Shown: one piece after another, positions 14,644-20,806 of the stretch
Numbering within the stretch: the first letter of the stretch is position 1
Layout: every line of letters starts with the position of its first letter
DNA from: Actinomycetota bacterium
GTDB lineage: Bacteria > Actinomycetota > Thermoleophilia > Solirubrobacterales > 70-9
Reading direction: 5' to 3'
Assembly (NCBI GenBank): GCA_018268675.1
Contig: JAFDWB010000090.1
Coordinates: forward strand, 1 to 64,000
Length of the DNA stretch: 64,000 nt
The notes under the pieces: model-generated
Told to the model about the DNA's origin: nothing
Databases searched by the model: none
The model's input: only the letters and a program-made list of their open reading frames with translations
Translations under genes and position numbers: made by a program

Positions 14644-14686
14644 GCGTTCGCACTTATCCACAACTGTTGTGGATAAGTGCGAACGC
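14644..14686. repeat. 43-bp palindrome containing two inverted DnaA-box-like 9-mers
   Basis: Perfect 21-bp arms around a single central T. Each arm contains TTATCCACA (14654-14662 and, inverted, 14668-14676), the classic DnaA-box consensus. The outer GTTCGCACTT part recurs in palindromes at 22149 and 57443. It lies 15 bp after the stop of the MBL hydrolase, so it could equally serve as its terminator. Confidence 0.75.
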
Positions 14687-14701
14687 GCCGGTGCGGGGGC
14701 G

Positions 14702-15415
14702 CTACGCGCTGAAGCTCTCGCCCGGCTTCAGCACCACCACCGTCCCGGCGCCCGCCGCCTCGACGTCGGCCTTGAAGGCGCTCGCGTCGGTCTCGATCGG
14801 CGGGAAGGTGTCGAAGTGCATCGGGATCACGGTTTCGGCGCCGACGAACTGGGCGGCGGCGACCGCGTCGTGGCGGTCCATCGTGTAGTGGCCGCCGATC
14901 GGGAGGACGAGGATGTCGACCGGGTTGCGTTCGGCGATCAGCTTCATGTCGGAGAAGAGGCAGGTGTCGCCGGTCTGGTAGATCGTCTTGCCGCCGAGGT
15001 TGATGAGGAGGCCGGCGGGGATGCCGACGACGACCCCGGACTCGGCGCTGAACGGGTTCTCGCCGGAGCCTGGCAGCGTGTTGGTGTGCCAGGCGGGGAC
15101 GAGCTTGATCCATCCCCAGTCGAACTGGACGGTGCCGCCGAGGTTGGGGTCGCTGACCCGCTCGACCCCGTGTGACCCGAGCCAGCCGGCGACCTCGACC
15201 ATCGCCACGCACTGGGCGCCGGTCCGGGTGGCGACCGACACCGCGTCGGCGATGTGGTCGGCGTGGCCGTGGGTGATCGCGATCACGTCGGGCTCGACGT
15301 CGGCCGCGGTCGCGACCGCGGCGGGGTTGTTGGGCGCCAGGAACGGGTCGGTCAGGACCGTCGTCTCCCCGTCCGAGTACTCGAAGCAGGCGTGGCCGTG
15401 GAACTTGATCTCCAT
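14702..15415 (-). CDS. Metal-dependent hydrolase, metallo-beta-lactamase fold (UPF0173 type)
   Basis: 237 aa. The MBL metal-binding motif ITHGHADHI (H-x-H-x-D-H) is present, followed by the further ligands VPAWHTNTL, IYQTGDTCLFSD and MHFDTFPPIE. The short N-terminus MEIKFHGHACFEY is typical of UPF0173 L-ascorbate-lactonase-like hydrolases. The substrate is unknown; a cytoplasmic location is expected. AAAGGAAG lies 8 bp before the ATG, which overlaps the upstream stop. It is the last gene of a three-gene reverse operon with a small protein and a zinc-ribbon rhomboid-like membrane protein. Confidence 0.88.
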   Translation of the reverse strand: MEIKFHGHACFEYSDGETTVLTDPFLAPNNPAAVATAADVEPDVIAITHGHADHIADAVSVATRTGAQCVAMVEVAGWLGSHGVERVSDPNLGGTVQFDWGWIKLVPAWHTNTLPGSGENPFSAESGVVVGIPAGLLINLGGKTIYQTGDTCLFSDMKLIAERNPVDILVLPIGGHYTMDRHDAVAAAQFVGAETVIPMHFDTFPPIETDASAFKADVEAAGAGTVVVLKPGESFSA

Positions 15416-15738
15416 CAGGTGTCTTCCTTTCGGTCGTCGTCGCGCAGCTCGTCGTTCAGTGCCCAACCCACCGCGACGCCGACCATCATCCCCATCCGCG
15501 CCTCTTCGGCGAGCAGGCCGCGGACCGCGGCGAGGCGCTCGTCGGGGTCGGGCACGGTGGCGGCGCGCAGGGTCTCGGCTTCGTGCGGCTCGCCGAACCA
15601 GCCGCCCTCGGCGAGCGCCGCCGCCAGCACCTTCTGCAGCTGCGGCGCGGCCTGGGCGACGATCTGCTCGGCGGCGGCGAACCGCTCGGCGTCCATCAGC
15701 CGCTCGATCGCGGCTTCGAGCTCCTTGTCGTCGGGCAT
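15415..15738 (-). CDS. Small hypothetical helical protein, 107 aa
   Basis: Helical, acidic start MPDDKELEAAIERLMDAER, then AAEQIVAQAAPQLQKVLAA, a loop EPHEAETLRAATVPDPDER and a Gly/Met-rich helix MGMMVGVAVGWAL near the end. No known domain. Coupled on both sides: its ATG is adjacent to the rhomboid-like stop and its TGA overlaps the hydrolase ATG. Probably cytoplasmic or peripheral; it could be a partner of either neighbour. Confidence 0.65.
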   Translation of the reverse strand: MPDDKELEAAIERLMDAERFAAAEQIVAQAAPQLQKVLAAALAEGGWFGEPHEAETLRAATVPDPDERLAAVRGLLAEEARMGMMVGVAVGWALNDELRDDDRKEDT

Positions 15739-16518
15739 CTATTCCTTGTGGTGGAGCGTGGTGGCGGCGAGCCCGGCGAGGCCGCCGACGGCGCCGCCGA
15801 CCAGGCAGGCGAAGAAGTTGGCGGTCGGGACGAAGAGCGGCAGCGCGATCAACACGGCGGCCGCGACCCCCACCCCGATCAGGTCGTACTCTTCGTCGAT
15901 CGCGCCGTGGGCTTCGGAGCGGCGGATCGCGAACCAGGCGGCGACCGCGCCGAGCGCGATTCCGTTGCCGCCCGCGATCACCGTGATTTCGCCCTGGGCG
16001 CTGGCGATCCCGCCCGCGGCGAGGACGCCGAGCGCCCCGCAGGCGAGCAGCAGCACCGCGGTCGGCGCGGTCCCGAGCCGGCGCTCCACCCCGGTGGCGA
16101 AGATCGCCAGCCCGACCGCGACGACGAAGAGATAGCCGACGTCGACGTAGGCGAAGGGCGCCGTCAGGTAGCGCCACCACTCGTTGCCGAAGGGGACGAT
16201 CAGCCCGCCGAAGGTCGCCAGCGATTCTCCGGTCGCCTTCTGGACCAGCAGCAGGACCGCCGGCCCGAGGATCATCAGCAGCGTCGCGTAGGGGCGGAAG
16301 GTGTCCGAGCGAGCGAAGCTCACCGGCCGCCCGGGGCGCGGCACGCGCAGCCGCCGGCGCCGCCGGGTCGGGCGCTGCGCCTCGAACTGATCGCCTTTGC
16401 GCTCGAGCTTCGGGGCCCGCTTGCGCAGCCGCGCGCCGCAATACGGGCACTCCGTCACATACGGACTGACCTCCGAACCGCAGTTCTTGCAGATGACGCT
16501 GAGCTCAGTCTCACTCAT
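15739..16518 (-). CDS. Zinc-ribbon plus rhomboid-like membrane protein lacking the catalytic Ser
   Basis: 259 aa. The N-terminal zinc ribbon has CKNCGSEVSPYVTECPYCG (two CxxC knuckles), then a basic linker (RRRRRLRVPRPGR) and about six membrane helices. NEWWRYLTAPFAY and VERRLGTAPTAVLLL match rhomboid L1 and TM2-3. The catalytic position G-x-S-G is replaced by GGNGIALG (Asn for Ser) and the partner His is absent near FFACLVGG. It is therefore probably a pseudoprotease (iRhom/derlin-like role). First gene of the operon, divergent from the aldolase with 91 bp between them. Confidence 0.7.
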   Translation of the reverse strand: MSETELSVICKNCGSEVSPYVTECPYCGARLRKRAPKLERKGDQFEAQRPTRRRRRLRVPRPGRPVSFARSDTFRPYATLLMILGPAVLLLVQKATGESLATFGGLIVPFGNEWWRYLTAPFAYVDVGYLFVVAVGLAIFATGVERRLGTAPTAVLLLACGALGVLAAGGIASAQGEITVIAGGNGIALGAVAAWFAIRRSEAHGAIDEEYDLIGVGVAAAVLIALPLFVPTANFFACLVGGAVGGLAGLAATTLHHKE

Positions 16519-16609
16519 GGGCTCATCCGAGGATACCCGCCTGCGTCGCTCCCCATGGTGGATTCCGCTGCCATACTGGCTCTCCACCCATATTCGAGGA
16601 GGAATCACA

Positions 16610-17530
16610 GTGGAGTTGAAGAGCCTGACCGAGCAGAAATCGCTGCTCGCGACGCTTCCGCCCGGCAAACGCGCCCGTCTGTACCGCCTTCTGTATGAGT
16701 TCGGTCCGGGCAACGGCACGCTGATGTTGCTGCCGATCGACCAGGGCATCGAGCACGGCCCGCGGGACTTCTTCCCCAACCCCGCCTCCAAGGATCCCGA
16801 CTACCAGTTCAGCCTCGCCGCCGAGGCCGGCTACTCGGCCCTCGCCTGCCAGATCGGCATGGCGGAGAAGTATTACCCCGACTACGCGGGCCGCGTGCCG
16901 CTGATCCTCAAGGTCAACGGCAAGACCGACATCCCGAGCTCGGCGCAGGCCTTCTCCTCCTGCAACGCGAGCGTCGAAGACGGCGTGCGCCTCGGCGCCG
17001 ACGCGATCGGCTACACGCTCTACGTCGGCTCCCCGCGCCAGGACGAGGACCTCGCCCAGCTCCGCGAGGTGCGCGAGGAATGCGACCGCTTCGGCATGCC
17101 GCTGGTGGTCTGGTCCTACCCGCGCGGCGAAGCCGTTGAGGCGAAGGGCGGCCAGAACTCCTTCTACGCGATCGATTACGCGGCGCGGATGGCGATGGAG
17201 ATGGGTGCCGACATCGTCAAGCTCAACATGCCGAAGATCGACCCCGACAAGGACAAGGACGCCCCGGCGCCCTACAACGAGATGCAGGTCGACCAGCAGG
17301 AGGCGATCCGCCAGTGCGTCGAATCGGCGGGCCGGGCGCTGGTGGTCCTCTCCGGCGGCTCGAAGGCCGACGACGAGACCGTCCTCCGCAACACCCGCGA
17401 GGTGATGGAGGCGGGCGGCAGCGGCGTGATCTTCGGCCGCAACGTCTGGCAGCGCGAGCACGGCGAGGCGATCGCGATCGTCGAGCAGATCAAGGACAGC
17501 CTGCTCGCCAACGTGCGCCGCACGCCGTAA
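16610..17530 (+). CDS. fbaB: Fructose-bisphosphate aldolase class I, DhnA/FbaB type
   Basis: 306 aa from GTG, which follows GAGGAGGAATCACA; longer in-frame starts run into the opposite gene. The archaeal-type class I barrel is recognised by LLPIDQGIEHGPRDFFPN, the Schiff-base Lys in GADIVKLNMPK and the phosphate-binding strands VVLSGGSKADDET and GSGVIFGRNVWQRE. It cleaves fructose-1,6-bisphosphate in glycolysis or gluconeogenesis; cytoplasmic. Standing alone, with its promoter in the short divergent gap, it may be the sole aldolase. Confidence 0.9.
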   Translation: MELKSLTEQKSLLATLPPGKRARLYRLLYEFGPGNGTLMLLPIDQGIEHGPRDFFPNPASKDPDYQFSLAAEAGYSALACQIGMAEKYYPDYAGRVPLILKVNGKTDIPSSAQAFSSCNASVEDGVRLGADAIGYTLYVGSPRQDEDLAQLREVREECDRFGMPLVVWSYPRGEAVEAKGGQNSFYAIDYAARMAMEMGADIVKLNMPKIDPDKDKDAPAPYNEMQVDQQEAIRQCVESAGRALVVLSGGSKADDETVLRNTREVMEAGGSGVIFGRNVWQREHGEAIAIVEQIKDSLLANVRRTP

Positions 17531-17589
17531 TTGCGGCTTCCCCCGGGGCGAGGGGGGACTGAACGAAGCCCCACCCGGCTTGGGTGGGG

Positions 17590-18132
17590 ATGACGGGACG
17601 CGGGAGCATCGCCCTGCTGCTGATCGCTGCGGCGATCCTCCTGCGCCCGTGGGACCGGGACCCGATCCGACGCTTGTTACCCCATGGGGAACAAGCGTCG
17701 GCGGTGGGGGCGTCGGAGCGGCTGCGGGGACGGGTGGAGCGGGCCGTGGACGGCGACACGCTGGAAGTGGCGCTCGCCCGCGGGGGGACGGAGACGGTGC
17801 GGGTGATCGGCGTCGACACGCCGGAGACGGTGAAGCCGGACACGCCGGTCCAGTGCTTCGGGCCGCGGGCGTCGGCCTTCGAGCACCGGACCGTCGAAGG
17901 GCGGCGGGTGCGCCTCCTGACCGGGGTCGAACCGCGCGACTTCTACGGGCGGTTGCTCGCCTACGTCTGGGTCGAGGGACGCCCGCGCGAGCGCTTCCTC
18001 GAGGACGAACTGCTCCGCCGCGGCCTCGCCCGCACGCTCACCTTTCACCCGAACGACCGTTTCGCGGCCCGCTTCGAAACACTTGAGCAAAAAGCAGCGA
18101 CTGCCGGCAAAGGGCTCTGGAATGCGTGTTAA
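17590..18132 (+). CDS. Thermonuclease-like (SNase) secreted or anchored nuclease
   Basis: 180 aa. The N-terminal hydrophobic segment RGSIALLLIAAAILL is a signal peptide or anchor. The SNase OB-fold begins LRGRVERAVDGDTLEV, with active-site residues in VRVIGVDTPETV and RDFYGRLLAYVWV and a C-terminal helix GLARTLTFHPNDRF. It hydrolyses nucleic acids outside the membrane. Between signal and domain an inverted repeat is translated in frame (IRRLLPHGEQAS). ATG at 17590 is preferred over GTG at 17584. It follows the aldolase by about 60 bp. Confidence 0.88.
   Translation: MTGRGSIALLLIAAAILLRPWDRDPIRRLLPHGEQASAVGASERLRGRVERAVDGDTLEVALARGGTETVRVIGVDTPETVKPDTPVQCFGPRASAFEHRTVEGRRVRLLTGVEPRDFYGRLLAYVWVEGRPRERFLEDELLRRGLARTLTFHPNDRFAARFETLEQKAATAGKGLWNAC
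17667..17701. repeat. Inverted repeat inside the nuclease gene
   Basis: CCGACGCTTGTT (17667-17678) and AACAAGCGTCGG (17690-17701) flank CCCC-AT-GGGG, giving a near-perfect 35-bp palindrome with one bulged base. It is translated in the linker between signal peptide and nuclease domain, where extra residues are tolerated. Confidence 0.8.
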
Positions 18133-18221
18133 GCAACTTCACAATCGGTACCGGAGGGTCTTCTCATCGAGGCTGCAAGATCCTTTGCTACGGTGCCCGC
18201 GACCTTGCGGGGCCACCAGTT

Positions 18222-18461
18222 ATGAAGATGAAACAAAGCATCTCCCAGTTCGAGTCGGCATTCGAACAGGAGACCTCACTCGAGCGTCGTAGGCGCGAGC
18301 AGCTCCGCCGCCGCGCCGCCAACCGCTCCCGCGCCCGCCGGATCGAGCGCACCCAGCAGTCCGGCACGGTGCGCTTCAGCGTCCTCGCGATCTGCCTGAC
18401 GGTGACCGTGATCGTCGTCGCCATCGCGATGTTCGAGGCGCTCTCGCTGCTGATCTCCTGA
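18222..18461 (+). CDS. Small single-pass membrane protein, 79 aa
   Basis: The start MKMKQSISQFESAFEQ is chosen for its sensible polar helix; an upstream in-frame ATG exists at 18126. A strongly basic stretch (ERRRREQLRRRAANRSR) precedes one C-terminal membrane helix (FSVLAICLTVTVIVVAIAM). The topology is a cytoplasmic basic N-terminus and a tail anchor. No family is recognised; the basic region could bind nucleic acid or lipid. The ribosome site is weak. It lies between the nuclease and an acidic protein, all forward. Confidence 0.65.
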   Translation: MKMKQSISQFESAFEQETSLERRRREQLRRRAANRSRARRIERTQQSGTVRFSVLAICLTVTVIVVAIAMFEALSLLIS

Positions 18462-18517
18462 GCGAGCGCCGTGGCGGCGCGCGCCTGCACGCCAGCTTTC
18501 AATAGACTCGCCCGCCG

Positions 18518-19057
18518 ATGCCACGACGCTCTTTGAAGCCACAGCTGAATCAGATCCGCGCCTGGGTCCACCAGGGCCGCACCGACGCCTGGATCGCCCA
18601 CCAACTCGAAATCTCCGCCACCGAGCTGCGCGATTTCCGCCGGCAGTACGAACTCTCGCCCGACGACGAGAACGCCGGCTCGAGCGAGATCGATCTCCGC
18701 GACGAGATCGAAGCGGAGATCGAAGCCGCCACCGCCGAGGAAGAGGCCGAGGAGGCCGACGCCGAGGAGGAGGGGGACGAGGACGAGGACGACGAGGGCA
18801 CGAGCCGCCCGCGCAAACGCCGGCGCCGCGGTCGCCGCGGTGGTCGCGGCCGCCGCAAGGAGTACGAGGCGACCTTCGACCACGGCGAAGACGAGGGCTA
18901 CGGGCTCTGGCTCGACGCCTCGGTCAAGGACAACCCGGTCTACACCGAGCACTGGGCCGGGAACCGCGACGTCACCGTGCGGATCGAGCCCGACCAGATC
19001 GTCATCCGCCGCGCCGGCAGCGAAGCCGACGACGCGGACGACGACGCTGACGAGTAG
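18518..19057 (+). CDS. Acidic/basic low-complexity protein with a small N-terminal helical domain
   Basis: 179 aa. The N-terminal 45 residues (QLNQIRAWVHQGRTDAWIA, HQLEISATELRDFRRQY) resemble a small HTH-like unit. They are followed by an Asp/Glu-rich stretch (about 55-95) and then an Arg-rich stretch (RPRKRRRRGRRGGRGRR, about 97-113). The last 65 residues are a separate compact domain (GYGLWLDASVKDNPVYTEH, VTVRIEPDQIVIRR). The charge layout suggests nucleic-acid or ribosome association, but no function is recognised. Looks conserved rather than random. It ends in a bidirectional hairpin. Confidence 0.7.
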   Translation: MPRRSLKPQLNQIRAWVHQGRTDAWIAHQLEISATELRDFRRQYELSPDDENAGSSEIDLRDEIEAEIEAATAEEEAEEADAEEEGDEDEDDEGTSRPRKRRRRGRRGGRGRRKEYEATFDHGEDEGYGLWLDASVKDNPVYTEHWAGNRDVTVRIEPDQIVIRRAGSEADDADDDADE

Positions 19058-19060
19058 CTT

Positions 19061-19099
19061 CCAACTGGTCGTCTGACCGCCGGTCAGACGGACAGTTGG
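19061..19099. terminator. Bidirectional terminator hairpin
   Basis: CCAACTGGTCGTCTGACC-GCC-GGTCAGACGGACAGTTGG: an 18-bp stem with two mismatched positions and a 3-nt loop between convergent genes. The right arm covers the last codons of the reverse-strand gene. Confidence 0.6.
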
Positions 19100-19407
19100 C
19101 GGCCGCCGGCGAAGTCGCCGGCGTTGCGGAGGTACGCCCAGAACGCGGCGTCGGCGAGGGTCTGAGCCTCGTCGGCGGCCGCCGGGGCGACGTCGATCGC
19201 GATCTGCTGTGCCCAGTCGGTGCCCTCGCCGTAGAGGTCGGCGAGCTCGCCGGCGCTGAAGGTCGGCCCGATTCGGCGCCGCAGCTCGACCCGGATCGCC
19301 TCGATCACCCGGTCGGCGAGGCGCCGGCGCCGTGGGTCGTCGATCGCCGCCAGCTCCCGCGCCCCCTCCTCCCATTGGTACAGCGCGTTGGCGAGTGGAT
19401 AGGCCAC
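19084..19407 (-). CDS. Conserved-looking hypothetical protein, 107 aa
   Basis: Helical protein MAYPLANALYQWEEGAREL with DPRRRRLADRVIEAIRVEL, LRRRIGPTFSAGELADLYG and a C-terminal DEAQTLADAAFWAYLRNAG. Regular amphipathic helices and no low complexity suggest a real gene. There is no signal or membrane segment. Divergent from the tandem TetR gene with 46 bp between starts, so it may be that regulator's target (inference). The stop lies within the terminator hairpin. Confidence 0.7.
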   Translation of the reverse strand: MAYPLANALYQWEEGARELAAIDDPRRRRLADRVIEAIRVELRRRIGPTFSAGELADLYGEGTDWAQQIAIDVAPAAADEAQTLADAAFWAYLRNAGDFAGGRQLSV

Positions 19408-19453
19408 CGCCCGACTGTACCCACACGCCGCCTCCGGCGAATATGGTCGAGAG

Positions 19454-20755
19454 ATGCTGACGACGCCTTGGGGGGACGCGGACGCGCTCCGCGAGCGGCG
19501 ACTGCCACCCGGCCGCAGCGGTGACCGCGAGGCCGCTCGCCGCGAGCAGCGCGAACGGCTGCTCGCGGCGATGGTCGCCAGTTGCGCCCAGCGGGGCTAC
19601 AAGGCGAGCTCGGTCGAGGACCTGCTGCGCATCGCGGGCGTCTCCCGCGCCACCTTCTACGAGCTGTTCGCCGACAAGCTCGACTGCTTCCGCGCCGCCG
19701 AGAACGAGATCGTCGCCGGCGCGATCGCGGCGATCGCCGAGGAGCTCGGCCGCGAGGGCGACCCGGTCGCCCGGTCGCGGGCGGCGCTGGCGGCGTTCGT
19801 CCGCGTGGTCGTCGCCCAGCCCGCCGCCGCGCGCCTCTGCCTGATCGAATCGTATGCGACCGGCGAGGCCGGGATGGAGCCTGTGCGCAGGGCCTTCGAG
19901 TGGGCGGTCCTGCTCGCCCGCGACGCCGCCGAACAGATGCCGGAGCGCGCCGACATGCCGCGCGAGCTGCTGCGCGGGATCGTCGCCGGCATCTACCAGG
20001 TGGTGTACGCGCGGCTGCTGGACCAGCGCGAGAGCGAGCTGCCGAAGCTCGTGCCGCAGCTCTGGGACTGGGCGATGAGCTTCACCGCCCCGCCCCGGCC
20101 TCTGCGCCGCCCCGGCCGGCTGATCGTCGCCCGACCGATCTCGCCCGCGCCGCCCTTCGCCGCCTACAGCCCGCAGCAGCGGATCATCCGCGGCTTCGCC
20201 GCCGCGGTGGCCGAGAAAGGGTACCCGGCGACGACGATCGCCGACATCGCCGGCGCCGCCTCGATCTCGCAGACGACCTTCTACGAACATTTCGACGGCA
20301 AGGAGGACGCGCTGGCCGCGACGCTCGACTCGAGCGGCGCCCAGCTGCTCGCCGCGGTGCTGCCGGCCGCGCGCCGGGCTGACGACTGGCGCACGGCGGC
20401 GCGGATCGGCTTCGAGGAGGTCTGCGGCTTCCTCGCCGCCGAGCCGGCGTTCACGGCGCTGCGGATGGTCGAGGTCTATGCCGCCGGGCCGAACGCGATC
20501 GCCAGCCGTGACGCGACCGGCCGCGAAATCGTCTCCGGCCTCGTCCACCCGCCGGTCGCCGGCGGCCGGGAGACCTCGGCGCTGGTCGTCGAGGCGACGG
20601 TCGGGGCGATCCTCGGCGTCCTCTACGAGGCGGTCCACGAGGGCAAGATCGCCGACCTGCCACGCCTCTCCCCCGTCCTCACCTACTTCGCCCTCGCCCC
20701 GCTGATCGGCGCCGAGGAGGCCTGCGAGGTCGCCACCGGCCGCGGCCGCGCCTGA
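19454..20755 (+). CDS. Tandem TetR protein (two complete TetR repressor units in one chain)
   Basis: 433 aa. First unit: HTH at about 30-75 (LLAAMVASCAQRGYKASSV, DLLRIAGVSRATFYELFAD) with ligand-domain helices to about 205. Second unit from about 235: RIIRGFAAAVAEKGYPATT, DIAGAASISQTTFYEHFDG, ending GAILGVLYEAVHEG. TetR proteins normally dimerise, so a covalent pair can form a pseudo-dimer with two different recognition helices and read an asymmetric operator. The ligand is unknown. ATG follows GAGAG. Convergent with the large membrane protein across a strong hairpin. Confidence 0.88.
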   Translation: MLTTPWGDADALRERRLPPGRSGDREAARREQRERLLAAMVASCAQRGYKASSVEDLLRIAGVSRATFYELFADKLDCFRAAENEIVAGAIAAIAEELGREGDPVARSRAALAAFVRVVVAQPAAARLCLIESYATGEAGMEPVRRAFEWAVLLARDAAEQMPERADMPRELLRGIVAGIYQVVYARLLDQRESELPKLVPQLWDWAMSFTAPPRPLRRPGRLIVARPISPAPPFAAYSPQQRIIRGFAAAVAEKGYPATTIADIAGAASISQTTFYEHFDGKEDALAATLDSSGAQLLAAVLPAARRADDWRTAARIGFEEVCGFLAAEPAFTALRMVEVYAAGPNAIASRDATGREIVSGLVHPPVAGGRETSALVVEATVGAILGVLYEAVHEGKIADLPRLSPVLTYFALAPLIGAEEACEVATGRGRA

Positions 20756-20768
20756 CCGCGCCGTCGAT

Positions 20769-20805
20769 GGGCCGAAAACCGCTCTATATCAGCGGTTTTC
20801 GGCCC
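20769..20805. terminator. Bidirectional terminator, 15-bp perfect stem
   Basis: GGGCCGAAAACCGCT-CTATATC-AGCGGTTTTCGGCCC between convergent genes. The A4/T4 tracts inside the stem and the perfect symmetry suit termination in both directions. It also belongs to the class of long palindromes common in this window. Confidence 0.65.
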
Positions 20806-20806
20806 G

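Noticed and set aside
14272-14661. Reverse frame over the first dispersed repeat (SCSLWSIYRHKEQL)
   Set aside because: A similar peptide appears from the other repeat copies only because the DNA palindrome reads alike on both strands; no gene structure supports it.
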